Shown one piece after another: positions 8,814 through 17,678 of a DNA stretch of 64,000 nt. The stretch spans positions 3,844,001-3,908,000 of the forward strand of contig NZ_CP011104.1 in the NCBI RefSeq assembly GCF_001010285.1, written 5' to 3'. The translations under genes were made by a program, and so were the position numbers. This stretch comes from Photorhabdus thracensis (GTDB lineage: Bacteria > Pseudomonadota > Gammaproteobacteria > Enterobacterales > Enterobacteriaceae). Each line of letters opens with the position of its first letter. Position 1 is the stretch's first letter. The notes beneath the pieces are model-generated. The model searched no databases and was not told the origin of the DNA. It saw only the letters and a list, made by a program, of their open reading frames with translations.

Positions 8814-10949
8814 ATGGCTAAAAATGACTTTAAAGCGTTTGCCACTGGTGAAAACGCGAATACATTATCGCAAGAAGAATATGAAAGCTTAGGTTTTATT
8901 GAAGAGGGATTTAAATCAGGAATAGCAAGGAGTGAACAGCTCAATAAAGTGTGGCGGCAATCCTCAATTATCGCTGCGGTGATTGGGAAATATATTGCAG
9001 AAAAAACGGGTGAGGATGTTATTGATGATGGAGATCTTGAGAAACTCGTCGCGCAATTGGACCTGGCGTTAAAACAAAAAATTACTGCGGAAATTCCGGA
9101 TGCTTTGCTTACCCGGAAAGGAATTTCGCAACTTAACAACGCGACAAATTCTGACAGAGAAGATCAGGCGGCAACGCCGAAAGCGGTGAACGATGTTAGA
9201 AAAATGGCTGAAGGCAAATTAAGTAGCGTTGCTGATGCTACGTTAAGCCAAAAGGGGATTGTACAGTTAAGCAGTGCTACTGATAGTGCGAATGAAACCT
9301 TAGCTGCGACTCCTAGAGCAGTTAAGGGCGCGTATGATTTTGCAAATACGGCAAATGTAGCGGCTAAAAATGCTCATGATGAAGCGAATAGGGCTACAGA
9401 TAATGCTAATAGTCGGTTGGCAAAAAATCAAAATGGTACAGATATCCCTAATAAGAGTGAGTTTATAAAAAACCTTGGTTTAGCGGAAACGGTGAATAAG
9501 GCCAATCATGCGGTGCCGAGTAGTCGGAAAGTGAACGGCAAGGTGTTGACCGGAGATATCAGTTTGAGTGCCGGGGATGTGGGGGCGTGTCGTGCTTATA
9601 GCGGCTCGATCAATACAGGCGGGGGCACATGGACTACTCAAGAGTTTATTGCATGGCTTAAGCAAAACGGGGCCTTTGATGTTCCATACTGGATGTGCAA
9701 AGGCTCATGGTCATATGCCGACAATCGTATAATCAACGATACAGGCTGCGGTAATATCTGTCTTGCGGGGGCTGTGGTTGAAGTCATGGGCGTAGAATCT
9801 GCAATGACTATCCGTGTTACAACACCGACGACAACAAGCGGAAACGGTATTGCAAGCGTACAATTTACTTATATTAATCATGGTGAAGGGTACTATCCGG
9901 GTTGGCGTAGGGACTATAACACCGCAAATAAACCTACTGTTGAGGATGTAGGAGCATGTCGGGCCTATAGCGGCTCGATCAATACCGGCGGTGGCACATG
10001 GACCACTAAAGAGTTTATTGTATGGCTTAAGCAAAACGGGGCCTTTGATGTTCCATACTGGATGTGCAAAGGCTCATGGTCATATGCCGACAATCGCATA
10101 ATCAACGATACGGGCTGCGGCAATATCTGTCTTGCGGGGGCTGTGGTTGAAGTCATGGGCGTAGAATCTGCAATGACTATCCGTGTTACAACACCGACGA
10201 CAACAAGCGGAAACGGTATCGCAAGCGTACAATTTACTTATATTAATCATGGTGAAGGGTACTATCCGGGTTGGCGTAGGGACTACAACACAAAAAATAA
10301 GCCTTCTGCTGAGGATGTAGGGGCTTTTCCTGGATTTATTTTTGTCAATAGTATCCCGACACGTAGTTATGTTGGGGCTTGGGGCGGATCCGGGAACGGG
10401 AGTTCGGGGTGGGTTAAAGGACTTAATATCGGTACGGCAGGTAGTGATGTAGGTCAACTATACATTGATCCCGATGGAAATCTTTATGCATATTTTTTAA
10501 ATAATAATGGCTTTACAAGAGGGGGAGCAGTCAATACCTACCCTGTGGGCTCACCTATCCCGTGGCCGCAACCAAATCCCCCATCAGGTTACCTTGCGTG
10601 CAACGGCCAAACATTTAATAAATCCACATATCCGCAATTAGCGGCGGCATACCCCAACGGCAGAGTACCCGATTTAAGAGGTGAATTTATCCGAGGATGG
10701 GATGATAACCGCGGTGTGGATAGTGGTCGTGGAGTGCTGTCTTACCAAGAGGGCCAAGCACCAGTATCTGCTATTGCCGGCTACTGGGATAATGATAACT
10801 GGAAAAACGGTAAGCACAGAGAAACTGGATTTTCCGCAGCAACAGGAACAGACAATGGTGGCTGGCATAACATTATTCAAGAATATGAAAATCAAAGAGA
10901 AACTCGTCCTCGCAACATCGCATTTAACTACATAGTGAGAGCCGCATAA
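8814..10949 (+). CDS. Tail fibre, currently expressed form
   Basis: The 711-residue fibre has three parts. Residues about 1-216 are the constant base, including two tail-fibre repeats (KGISQLNNATNSD… and KGIVQLSSATDSA…). A recombination site at codons 217-225 joins it to the tip. The tip holds the recurring VPSSRKVNGK…LSAGDVGA module, then two nearly identical 123-residue copies of a CRAYSGSINTGGGTWTT module, and a C-terminal collar domain (SPIPWPQPNPPSGYLACNGQ … PDLRGEFIRGWDDNRG … PRNIAFNYIVRAA). The collar recurs in two silent tips at 22 and 28 kb. The stop overlaps the tfa start. Ligand is unknown; surface glycans are likely. Confidence 0.9.
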   Translation: MAKNDFKAFATGENANTLSQEEYESLGFIEEGFKSGIARSEQLNKVWRQSSIIAAVIGKYIAEKTGEDVIDDGDLEKLVAQLDLALKQKITAEIPDALLTRKGISQLNNATNSDREDQAATPKAVNDVRKMAEGKLSSVADATLSQKGIVQLSSATDSANETLAATPRAVKGAYDFANTANVAAKNAHDEANRATDNANSRLAKNQNGTDIPNKSEFIKNLGLAETVNKANHAVPSSRKVNGKVLTGDISLSAGDVGACRAYSGSINTGGGTWTTQEFIAWLKQNGAFDVPYWMCKGSWSYADNRIINDTGCGNICLAGAVVEVMGVESAMTIRVTTPTTTSGNGIASVQFTYINHGEGYYPGWRRDYNTANKPTVEDVGACRAYSGSINTGGGTWTTKEFIVWLKQNGAFDVPYWMCKGSWSYADNRIINDTGCGNICLAGAVVEVMGVESAMTIRVTTPTTTSGNGIASVQFTYINHGEGYYPGWRRDYNTKNKPSAEDVGAFPGFIFVNSIPTRSYVGAWGGSGNGSSGWVKGLNIGTAGSDVGQLYIDPDGNLYAYFLNNNGFTRGGAVNTYPVGSPIPWPQPNPPSGYLACNGQTFNKSTYPQLAAAYPNGRVPDLRGEFIRGWDDNRGVDSGRGVLSYQEGQAPVSAIAGYWDNDNWKNGKHRETGFSAATGTDNGGWHNIIQEYENQRETRPRNIAFNYIVRAA
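9463..9488 (+). other. Invertase crossover-like site 1, inside the fibre gene
   Basis: A 26-bp site with two 12-bp arms around a central TT. The inner arms read AAACC-TT-GGTTT and the outer right arm ends GCGGAA. Length, near-palindromic AAACC/GGTTT core and asymmetric dinucleotide match the gix/cix/hix sites used by Gin, Cin and Hin. Close copies lead the other fibre tips at 12713, 21572 and 29395. The core TT sits in the same codon position (CTT or ATT before GGT) in all four, so recombination keeps the frame. Confidence 0.75.
9580..10317 (+). repeat. 369-bp tandem duplication inside the fibre gene
   Basis: Two head-to-tail copies of 369 bp (123 codons), the first about 9580-9948 and the second about 9949-10317. 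They differ by a handful of bases, mostly synonymous, such as a Q/K change in WTTQEF/WTTKEF and A/V in FIAW/FIVW. The period is a whole number of codons, so the fibre gains a second receptor-binding-like module without a frame change. The near identity suggests recent duplication or gene conversion. Confidence 0.9.
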
Positions 10950-11575
10950 TGACAGAGCAAAAGTATTCTTTAGAACATGAAACAGCCGTATTGGGTAAAG
11001 ACGGATTAGCCACTCAGGCCGGGTGGATAAAGGTTTATCACTCGAATCAGATAACAAGAGAATTCACGAGCTCTGATATCGAGTATGTGATGCTCGGTGT
11101 CAGTTTATCGGCGGGTGCTTATCCTGATGCTCCAGAGTTACCGAAATCTGATGACGAGGCTGTCTGCCGCAGCATGGACGGTAAATGTTGGGAAATCCTC
11201 CCAGACTATCGCGGAAAAATCGCTTACGATACGAAAACTCGTCAAAAACGTGAGATAACTGAAATCGGTGAGCTGCCCGATACGCTGACTTTCAAGAAAC
11301 CTGACACCGACTATGACAAATGGGACGGCAAAGAGTGGGTAGTTGATAAAGATCTCTTGAAATCCAGTCAGATTAATAATGCCAAGCAACAACAAGCAAC
11401 ACTGTTACGACAAGCGAATGAAACACTTTCGTTACTCCAAGACTCTGTTGATTTGGAAGTTGCTACTGAAGCAGAAAGAGCCGCTTTACTCGAATGGAAG
11501 AAATATCGGGTATTACTCACTCGTGTAGATACTTCACTGGCTCTTGATGTTACATGGCCTGAGATGCCGAAGTAA
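10949..11575 (+). CDS. Tail fibre assembly chaperone (Tfa), partner of the expressed fibre
   Basis: This 208-residue Tfa-family protein starts at an ATG overlapping the fibre stop (TAATG). N-terminal MTEQKYSLEHETAVLGKDGL and the C-terminal helical part ending LTRVDTSLALDVTWPEMPK are shared with the assembly genes at 22.5 and 27.5 kb. Tfa proteins help trimerise the fibre tip and may remain attached to it. Each silent tip carries its own copy, which fits tip-specific chaperoning. Confidence 0.85.
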   Translation: MTEQKYSLEHETAVLGKDGLATQAGWIKVYHSNQITREFTSSDIEYVMLGVSLSAGAYPDAPELPKSDDEAVCRSMDGKCWEILPDYRGKIAYDTKTRQKREITEIGELPDTLTFKKPDTDYDKWDGKEWVVDKDLLKSSQINNAKQQQATLLRQANETLSLLQDSVDLEVATEAERAALLEWKKYRVLLTRVDTSLALDVTWPEMPK

Positions 11576-11584
11576 AATATTCAG

Positions 11585-11602
11585 AGGGCCAGCAATGGCC
11601 CT
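11585..11602. terminator. Hairpin between convergent tfa genes
   Basis: AGGGCC-AGCAAT-GGCCCT forms a 6-bp stem between the stop of the forward tfa (11575) and the stop of the reverse tfa (11607). There is no strong T run on either side, so it is at most a weak bidirectional terminator. A related hairpin follows the tfa copy at 23.2 kb. Confidence 0.45.
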
Positions 11603-11606
11603 GCTC

Positions 11607-11960
11607 TCACTTCGGCACATCCGGCCATTGGATATCGGGTGCGGTAGTACAATCCACCCGATTGAGCAGCACCCGGTATTTACGCCATTCGGTTAATGCG
11701 AATTTTTCCGAGTTGGTGGCGATACTCAAATCGACTGCATCCTGGTAGATATCGATTTTTTCTGTGGCAGTCCTGAGTAGGTATTGTTTTTCATATTCCA
11801 CGTGTTGTTGTAACTGCTCCGGTGTGGGTGGTGGGTTTGCAATCGCCATAGCCTCAGCTTCTGTGACAAGGATTAAATCCGGTTTAATCCAATCGTTCTG
11901 AGAACCGTCTGACTCGTATGCATAAACCTGATTGTCTTTAGATTTGTAATATTTCATCAT
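11607..11960 (-). CDS. Tail fibre assembly protein, silent cassette B
   Basis: A 117-residue short-form Tfa protein ([20 protein letters not shown] … [14 protein letters not shown]). The C-terminal ending matches the long Tfa proteins, but the N-terminal half is a shorter, different type. Its start overlaps the end of the reverse-oriented fibre tip that it would serve. It would be transcribed only after inversion of the segment between sites 1 and 2. Confidence 0.8.
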   Translation of the reverse strand: MMKYYKSKDNQVYAYESDGSQNDWIKPDLILVTEAEAMAIANPPPTPEQLQQHVEYEKQYLLRTATEKIDIYQDAVDLSIATNSEKFALTEWRKYRVLLNRVDCTTAPDIQWPDVPK

Positions 11961-12718
11961 TACCTCAGCTCAATCCAATTATTAATCACTACCCACTCAG
12001 ACGGTTGTCCCCAGCCACCATTAACACGATATGTTGCACCAGGAGGGACAATCGCACATAGAGACACAATTTCATCAACGCTTATCCAACGGTAAGCAAC
12101 CCGCAACCCGCTGACTGTAATATCGATACTGAACGGGCTTGATGCTCCTGTTCTGTTTGATTCAATGTAAACAATGATGGGTTTATCGCTGGAATTTGTG
12201 TACGTTGTTTTATTTCGGCGATTGGATATAACGTCAGTCCATTTCTGACCGACACCGAGCAACTGTTCAACCAACGCCATCGTGCCGGATTTTTTCCGTA
12301 TATCCACATAGTGCATTGTGTCATCTTTCTTATCCCTATACCGGATAGTCAGCATATTTTCGCTGTTATCAGGATTGGAGTTTAACGTGGTGTTGTAACC
12401 ACTCGGCTTTTTGAATTCAATACCAGACCAGTCATGCGTTGCATCAACATGCAGGTTGCCACAGGTGAAGGTTTCCTGTGAGGTTTTGTACGCGAATTTG
12501 GTATTGGACTCATCACGGGAATAGGCGCCAACAACTGCCGCTGAGGGGGGAAACGCCTCGCTGTACGCACGCGACCAGCCACCATGGTCAAAATGATCAT
12601 ACAGTTTGGTCGCCCCAATCCACCCTTTGGCTTCAATATCGTCGTCAGCATAAACTTTCCCTGTAATTTGTCCGCCTGTTTTCGGATAGGCATTTTTTGC
12701 CTGCTCTACTGTTCCCAC
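11960..12718 (-). CDS. Silent tail fibre tip, cassette B
   Basis: A 252-residue fibre tip without a proper start of its own; the frame is open through crossover site 2 (…[20 protein letters not shown]). It is unlike the other tips: it contains [20 protein letters not shown], as in lambdoid and P2 side-fibre tips, and ends in a compact beta domain ([19 protein letters not shown]) rather than the collar domain. Inversion between sites 1 and 2 would join it in frame to the constant base, giving a fibre near 475 residues. Confidence 0.8.
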   Translation of the reverse strand: MGTVEQAKNAYPKTGGQITGKVYADDDIEAKGWIGATKLYDHFDHGGWSRAYSEAFPPSAAVVGAYSRDESNTKFAYKTSQETFTCGNLHVDATHDWSGIEFKKPSGYNTTLNSNPDNSENMLTIRYRDKKDDTMHYVDIRKKSGTMALVEQLLGVGQKWTDVISNRRNKTTYTNSSDKPIIVYIESNRTGASSPFSIDITVSGLRVAYRWISVDEIVSLCAIVPPGATYRVNGGWGQPSEWVVINNWIELR

Positions 12719-12738
12719 TAAACCAATGTTTGTTGTAA
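12713..12738 (-). other. Invertase crossover-like site 2 (inverted)
   Basis: Read on the minus strand this matches site 3 through the left arm and core (ACAAACA-TT-GGTTTAG). The distal right arm reads GTGGGA instead of GCGGAA, the most divergent intact copy. It is inverted relative to site 1, so recombination with site 1 would invert 9.47-12.73 kb and switch the tip from A to B. Confidence 0.7.
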
Positions 12739-12838
12739 CCCGTTAACTGGCAGCATTCTTTGCCAAGGCAGCTGCTTAAAGCATTAAACGGGATTAAAAA
12801 TGGTAAAAATCGGACCTATCCGCGTATCAATAAATAAC
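12719..12838 (+). repeat. About 120-bp repeat flanking fibre cassette B
   Basis: The stretch starting at the crossover site and running outward (TAACCCGTTAACTGGCAGC… to …ATCCGCGTATCAATAAATAA) recurs almost unchanged at 29402-29521 in the same orientation and, inverted, at about 21480-21590. A worn copy lies near 15717-15780. It lies on the side of each site away from the tip, so it probably came along each time a cassette was duplicated. The rest of 12839-13181 shows no gene; it ends in the higBA promoter region. Confidence 0.8.
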
Positions 12839-13181
12839 CAAATTAACGACTTAAAGAGGAATGCATTAACCATGATGGAATTATGAACGCATTTTGGGTG
12901 ATAAATCAGCAAAAAATTAGCATTGTTCTTGTCTTACCAACTCAGAAACTTCATCAGGCATATCCCAAGCAAGACATTTTTCTCCAGGGGGGTTAGATTC
13001 TCTGTTAACACCATAACCTATGCCTTATTGGTTAGTCAGGATAATTAATAGCCTTGTTTTGTCTCTTATTGCCCCAAAATTGATTGTGTTAACGCTGATT
13101 GATGAAGTTCACCTATGAGTTAAATTAACCCTTGATTTAAATGTACCTGCGGGTTAATGTCTTTACCCAAAGGGGGTATGT

Positions 13182-13502
13182 ATGTTTGAACTGATATTTC
13201 ACGAAGAAGCTAACAACGAGATTCAATCGCTAGACGAAGTTATGCGAGGTAAAACGGTACTGGCGATTGATAAGCTGGAAGCCAGAGGGAATACGCTGCG
13301 GTACCCGGCAACAGAGCCGTTGCGCGACGGGTTATTCCAGCTAAGAGTTGGCAATAAAGACATTACCCGGACCATTTTTGCTTATGCCACTGGCCGGCGA
13401 ATTTACATACTCCGTACATTTATCAAGAAAACACCAAAAACCCCAGCGTCAGAAATAAAACTGGCATTGCAAAGATTAGAGGAGATGACAAATGAAAGTT
13501 AA
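13182..13502 (+). CDS. higB: HigB/RelE-type toxin
   Basis: The 106-residue protein starts MFELIFHEEANNEIQSLDEV behind AAAGGGGG. The pattern (LEARGNTLRYPATEPLRDGL, LRVGNKDITRTIFAYATGRR, FIKKTPKTPASEIKLALQRL) is that of phage-derived Gp49-like HigB toxins, ribosome-dependent mRNA interferases of the RelE fold. It overlaps the antitoxin start by 11 bases in the toxin-first order usual for HigBA. It lies between cassette B and the mqsRA pair. Confidence 0.85.
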   Translation: MFELIFHEEANNEIQSLDEVMRGKTVLAIDKLEARGNTLRYPATEPLRDGLFQLRVGNKDITRTIFAYATGRRIYILRTFIKKTPKTPASEIKLALQRLEEMTNES

Positions 13503-13776
13503 AGGCATTCCTTGGTCAGAAGTCAGGGCGCAAGCCCTTTCATCCCCTGGAGCTCAGGCCGCTTATGAAGCAGCCAAACAGGAAGAGGAACTCTACGAGC
13601 TGATACAGAGCATGAAAAACAGGGCGGGCATTAACAGTTCACAGTTAGCCGAAAGACTGGGAATTACCCCACCGGCAGTAGCTAAGGTTGAAAAAAACCC
13701 GATGAAAGCCAGTGTTGCGACACTTAAACGCTATGCGGCGGCGTGTGGCGTCAACCTCAAAATTAGTATAGTTTAA
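13492..13776 (+). CDS. higA: HigA antitoxin, XRE family
   Basis: The 94-residue protein carries a helix-turn-helix near residues 46-90 (NSSQLAERLGITPPAVAKVE, KASVATLKRYAAACGVNLKI). It would bind HigB and repress the pair's promoter. The 3' end is duplicated downstream as decayed copies at 13829-13918 and 15205-15520, showing past tandem duplication or recombination at this locus. Confidence 0.85.
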   Translation: MKVKGIPWSEVRAQALSSPGAQAAYEAAKQEEELYELIQSMKNRAGINSSQLAERLGITPPAVAKVEKNPMKASVATLKRYAAACGVNLKISIV

Positions 13777-13828
13777 CTGCTGCCCACCTCTTGGACATTA
13801 ACTAATCGATGAACCGCTCGTATTTCTT

Positions 13829-13918
13829 ATGGAAAACAATATTAACAAGGCCAGCATAGATACCCTGGCACGTTATGCCCAAGCTTGAGGTGTCGAAAAA
13901 CTCCAGATAACACTTTAA
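13829..13918 (+). pseudogene. higA 3' remnant
   Basis: An ATG opens MENNINKASIDTLARYAQA, then an in-frame TGA at 13886-13888, then GVEKLQITL and a TAA. It matches the C-terminal half of the XRE antitoxin (KASVATLKRYAAACGVNLKI), so it is a broken antitoxin end. The same remnant recurs at 15431-15520. Confidence 0.7.
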
Positions 13919-13931
13919 TTTTAGCCACATC

Positions 13932-13972
13932 CCCCGGTATCTTTATCGTGAAGTTTGATTAAGATACCGGGG
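13932..13972. other. 12-bp perfect inverted repeat
   Basis: CCCCGGTATCTT and AAGATACCGGGG face each other across 17 bases. No T run follows, so it is either a weak terminator for higBA or part of an old element end. A degraded version lies at about 15535-15575 beside the second higA remnant. The following stretch 13973-14260 shows no gene; near 14092-14110 it resembles the end motif of IS200/IS605-type elements (CATCCTCCCCTTCC), but no transposase is present. Confidence 0.5.
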
Positions 13973-14266
13973 CATTAGGATTAACGTATTACGTGATATT
14001 GATGCTCCCCGCCCTACCGAGGCTGCCGCAAAAGTTAACCTTTATCAGCTAAGATCCGGGTTAATATTCCAAACGAGACCCTTGTATTGACATCCTCCCC
14101 TTCCTAAAGCATGGTGAGGCCGTTGTTGGTGATGGATTCTCATTTTCAGTTATTGTGGGTTCATGGCAATGGAATGCAAGTTGGCGTTGATAAATGTAGG
14201 TTGTCACACTTAGTGGGCAGATAATAGTTTGAAACGGTTTCGGAAATCAAGATACGGTTAATCTGT

Positions 14267-14302
14267 TATAATATCTATTGCACTAGAATAACCAAGTAGG
14301 TT
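14267..14302 (+). promoter_or_regulatory. mqsRA promoter and MqsA operator-like palindrome
   Basis: A TATAAT box at 14267-14272 is followed at 14290-14302 by AACC-AAGTA-GGTT, a palindrome of the kind bound by MqsA in the E. coli mqsRA promoter. It ends 12 bases before the mqsR start. The arrangement implies autorepression by the antitoxin. No good -35 box was found. Confidence 0.6.
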
Positions 14303-14314
14303 AATATTTGTTTT

Positions 14315-14611
14315 ATGGAAAAACGAACACCACATTGTAAGTTATCAGTTGTCAAAACTTTGATCGAAGCCAGAAAAGTACGTACCACATATACAGCGCT
14401 AGCTGGTGCGAATGAGCTGGGACTTGAGTTCTCCGACATGCTAGCCATAGTGATGGCGCTCACGCCAGCGGATTTCTACAAGAGTATGACGACTTACGCT
14501 GATCATACGGTCTGGCAAGACGTGTACCGGCCAAACACACATGTGGGTGATGTGTATCTGAAGCTGACGGTCATTGATGACGTGCTGATCGTGTCCTTCA
14601 AGGAGCTATAA
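14315..14611 (+). CDS. mqsR: MqsR toxin, mRNA interferase
   Basis: The 98-residue protein begins MEKRTPHCKLSVVKTLIEA and contains DFYKSMTTYADHTVWQDVYR and KLTVIDDVLIVSFKEL, closely matching E. coli MqsR across its length. MqsR is a RelE-fold endoribonuclease that cuts mRNA at GCU sites. Full length, no damage seen. It is followed 2 bases later by its antitoxin. Confidence 0.93.
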   Translation: MEKRTPHCKLSVVKTLIEARKVRTTYTALAGANELGLEFSDMLAIVMALTPADFYKSMTTYADHTVWQDVYRPNTHVGDVYLKLTVIDDVLIVSFKEL

Positions 14612-14613
14612 AC

Positions 14614-15015
14614 ATGAAATGTCCTTTTTGCAGCACAGCGGAACTTATCCACGATACGCGCGATCTACCCTATACATACAAGGGCGAAACCACAATCATT
14701 TCTGCTGTAACGGGCGACTTCTGCCCTGCCTGCTCCGAATCTGTTTTGGACGCTGCGGAATCAGAGCGTGTTATGTGCGAAATGCGCGCATTTTCGAAGC
14801 AGGTCAACGCAGCTATTGTCGATCCTAGCTTCATTGCCAGTGTGCGTAAAAAACTCGCACTTGACCAGCGAGAAGCCTCTGAAATCTTCGGCGGTGGTAT
14901 CAATGCTTTCTCGCGCTACGAGAATGGCAAGACTAAACCGTCGCTAGCTTTAGTGAAGCTGCTTAAGGTGTTAGATCGTCACCCCGATTTGCTCTCTGAA
15001 ATCAGAACGGCGTAA
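14614..15015 (+). CDS. mqsA: MqsA antitoxin
   Basis: The 133-residue protein has an N-terminal zinc-binding domain with the Cys pairs MKCPFC and GDFCPAC, and a C-terminal XRE helix-turn-helix (SEIFGGGINAFSRYENGKTK), the two-domain layout of MqsA. The N-terminus binds MqsR and the C-terminus binds DNA. Full length. Confidence 0.93.
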   Translation: MKCPFCSTAELIHDTRDLPYTYKGETTIISAVTGDFCPACSESVLDAAESERVMCEMRAFSKQVNAAIVDPSFIASVRKKLALDQREASEIFGGGINAFSRYENGKTKPSLALVKLLKVLDRHPDLLSEIRTA

Positions 15016-15071
15016 TTCCGTCTTGCACCACTGGAAATTGTGCCAGAGCACTATGAAACACTCTCAACCTT

Positions 15072-15090
15072 GCGGGGATTAAATCCCCGC
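15072..15090 (+). terminator. Hairpin after mqsRA
   Basis: GCGGGGATT-A-AATCCCCGC is a perfect palindrome about 57 bp after the mqsA stop. There is no T run directly after it, so it may end the mqsRA transcript inefficiently or be the operator of the truncated gene that starts at 15108. Confidence 0.45.
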
Positions 15091-15107
15091 CGACTTTGGA
15101 GGTCATC

Positions 15108-15263
15108 ATGTTTTTCTCAGTAGGTGTTGAGTTGCCGAAAGACGAAAATACAGCGTATGGTCTGGTTATTCCTGCGCTGTGTACCGAAGATTATGGCTGT
15201 TTCTCAACACCAAAAACCCCAGTGTCAGAAATCAGGGCGCAAGCCCTTTCATCACCGCAGTAG
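15108..15263 (+). pseudogene. HicB-like antitoxin N-terminus fused to higBA debris
   Basis: A 51-codon frame begins MFFSVGVELPKDENTAYGLV and IPALCTEDYGCFS, the start of HicB-type antitoxins, behind a GGAGG site. It then runs directly into TPKTPVSEI and RAQALSSP, which are HigB C-terminal and HigA N-terminal residues of the pair at 13.2 kb. It is therefore a chimera made by deletion, not a functional antitoxin. Confidence 0.65.
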
Positions 15264-15520
15264 CTAAGGTTGAAAAAAACCGATGAGAACCAGCATCGCG
15301 ACACTTGAACGCTACGCGGGGGCGTGTGGCGTCAACCTCAAAATTAGTATAGCTTAACTGTTGCCTGTCTTTTGGATATTAAACTAAAAGGTCGGGTATT
15401 TTACTAATCAATGAACCCTTCGTGTTTTTTATGGAAAACAATATTAACAAGGCCAGTAAGATACCTTGCACGTTATGCCCGAGCTTGCGGCGTCGAAAAT
15501 CCTCAGATAACACTTTAAAC
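15205..15520 (+). pseudogene. Second decayed copy of the higBA 3' region
   Basis: The bases match 13435-13915 in patches: the HigB end (CACCAAAAACCCCAG), then an internal deletion, the HigA end (GGCGTCAACCTCAAAATTAG) and finally the short ATGGAAAACAATATTAAC remnant at 15431. Frames are broken in several places. Between here and 16020 there is no gene, only AT-rich leader sequence with an 8-bp inverted repeat (ATACTACT/AGTAGTAT) at 15807-15826. Confidence 0.7.
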
Positions 15521-16020
15521 TTTATGTCAGATCACCCGATATCTTTATCGTGAAATTTGAGTAAGATACTGGGCGAAAAGTGAGAAAACTTACCCGATTA
15601 CTATCAATTGCAGGGGATCAATTAGGCGTTGATGAGTTAAATTGCGGGATAACCATCCCCTGTTTAACAATGTCTTCTATAACTTATTAACTCACAACGA
15701 TCCTTGTAAAGTCGGCTTTTCAAAATATTAAATGGGATTAAATACGGTAAAAATTAGCTATATCCGTACATCTAAGAATTATATTGCTTTATTTCCTTAT
15801 GTTGGAATACTACTATACAGTAGTATCTCTACATCATCCAATTTGTCCTATGTTAGGAGTTTTCCAATTAAAAATATCAGATTACTCTTATTCACATGAC
15901 GAAAAATACATAGTATAGTATCGAAAATTTGGCTAGATGAATAAATTGAATCCCAGTTTTTAGCCTTTTGAAATCCGAACTATCTTTTACCACCATTTGA
16001 TATCCTATTGATATATAAAT

Positions 16021-17571
16021 ATGAAATTTATAAAAAACCACCTAATCAAGCTATTGCCAGTTGTTGCACTCTTCATTTTTTGTCTTTTAGCTCATATCGC
16101 TATGGGTTATCGTTTAAAAATAGGGTACGTATTCGCTGTATTCTTTATTTTCCTATTGCTAAACAAGGTCACTGCCGTTTATAGAGTCCTTCTTGTCGTT
16201 CTTGGCATAACAACTCTCATTTATGCCCCTGTAGGGCTGACATATGGATCACCAAACTTCAACTCAATTCTTTCATTATTCTATACAAATAAACAAGAAG
16301 CCAGTGAGTTTATCTCTTCTATTCCAATTGAACATTATCTTTTTAGTGCGCTTATCTTGATATTTTGTTTTTTATCGCTAAAGGTAAGCATTAATTTATA
16401 TAAAAAGGTTAATGTCTTTCTATTTTCTTTTGCATTAATCACGATAATACACCACCCTTTAAAATCCTTTATACAGGGAAAAGAGTTTAATATCTTTGAC
16501 TCAGGTCTTCCTGAAATCAGAGTAGTCAAAGATGTTACTATCAACTTTATAAGGGTAAAAAGCGAATACAAAAAAATGCAGGAAATATTGAGAGAGAAAG
16601 ATACATGGGGAACAGTATCAGCACAGTCCAAATATAACACTTACGTCGTTGTTATTGGGGAAAGTGTACGTAAAGATTTTATGAATGCGTATGGATTCCC
16701 GATACACAATACGCCTTTTATGAGCACTGCGAATGGGACACTTTTTACAAATTATATCTCAGCAGGTCCATCAACCCAGATATCATTGGCAAACTCACTA
16801 GCAATGGTCAAAGATGGTAAAGAGATTTTAAGTAATAATATTGTTACACTGGCGAAAAAAGCTGGCTTTTATACTTATTGGATATCAAATCAAGGTTCGA
16901 TGGGGTTATTTGATACTCCGGTTGCCAGTATGGGAGCAAGGGCAGATTCTCCATTGTTTATTAAAAAAGGTGAATCCAGTTCTGGTCTTAACAGAAGTAT
17001 GCCTGATACAAATGTAATACCCATTGTGAAAAAAGTCCTGGAAGATAAGAAAGAGAAAAAATTAATTGTTATCCATTTAATGGGATCACACTCTCCTGCT
17101 TGTACCCGAACAAATTATGAATACAAAGTGTTTTTTAAGTCAGAGCAGGTTTCTTGCTATATACAGAGTATTGAAAATACTGATAACTTACTGTCAATAA
17201 TTACTGATGAAGTACAGAAAAATGAGAAGAATTGGTCTTTGATGTATTTTGCTGATCATGGAGTGTCTTTCTTTGAGAGAGATACTAAGAAAATGAGACT
17301 TGCTCATAACGATAAATACAAGCAGAACTATCAGGTTCCTATGTTTATTACTTCTTACGACGATACATCACGGAAATTTATTAATTCTCAACGAAGTTCA
17401 ATGAATTTTTTAACGCTATTTTCAGAATGGACAGGTATTAAAGAGCCTACAATATCTGAAAATTGTAAAATGTTGTCTAATGAAATATGTGAAAACCAAG
17501 ATGATGTTTTGAATTTTAGTAATAACATCATGAAATACAGTTCATTACCAGAAGATAAAATTCCCAAATGA
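16021..17571 (+). CDS. Phosphoethanolamine transferase, EptA-like
   Basis: The 516-residue inner-membrane enzyme has four or five N-terminal membrane segments (residues about 8-150) and a periplasmic sulfatase-fold domain. Metal and nucleophile residues line up with the EptA family: E214 in VVVIGESVRKDF, T252 in AGPSTQISL, H352 and H357 in IHLMGSHSP, and D412-H413 in MYFADHGVSF. It would transfer phosphoethanolamine from phosphatidylethanolamine to lipid A or core sugars. Its N-terminal quarter and leader recur as fragments at 23.7 and 27.0 kb. The AT-rich composition and the site between fibre cassettes suggest phage cargo. The exact acceptor cannot be told from sequence. Confidence 0.88.
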   Translation: MKFIKNHLIKLLPVVALFIFCLLAHIAMGYRLKIGYVFAVFFIFLLLNKVTAVYRVLLVVLGITTLIYAPVGLTYGSPNFNSILSLFYTNKQEASEFISSIPIEHYLFSALILIFCFLSLKVSINLYKKVNVFLFSFALITIIHHPLKSFIQGKEFNIFDSGLPEIRVVKDVTINFIRVKSEYKKMQEILREKDTWGTVSAQSKYNTYVVVIGESVRKDFMNAYGFPIHNTPFMSTANGTLFTNYISAGPSTQISLANSLAMVKDGKEILSNNIVTLAKKAGFYTYWISNQGSMGLFDTPVASMGARADSPLFIKKGESSSGLNRSMPDTNVIPIVKKVLEDKKEKKLIVIHLMGSHSPACTRTNYEYKVFFKSEQVSCYIQSIENTDNLLSIITDEVQKNEKNWSLMYFADHGVSFFERDTKKMRLAHNDKYKQNYQVPMFITSYDDTSRKFINSQRSSMNFLTLFSEWTGIKEPTISENCKMLSNEICENQDDVLNFSNNIMKYSSLPEDKIPK

Positions 17572-17678
17572 ATTTCATGCTACGAAGAATACAAACAGAA
17601 TTTGTGTTGAACCTGATTTTTAGATAAAACTAACAGGTAATAGTGATAAGGTTAGACTAATTTATGAAAGCTAAATTA

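Noticed and set aside
9580-10317. Tandem repeats that might be a CRISPR array
   Set aside because: Only two 369-bp units, in frame within the fibre gene, with no short spacers. It is a coding duplication.
14080-14135. IS200/IS605 element
   Set aside because: Only a motif resembling one end is present (CATCCTCCCCTTCC). There is no transposase and no second end.
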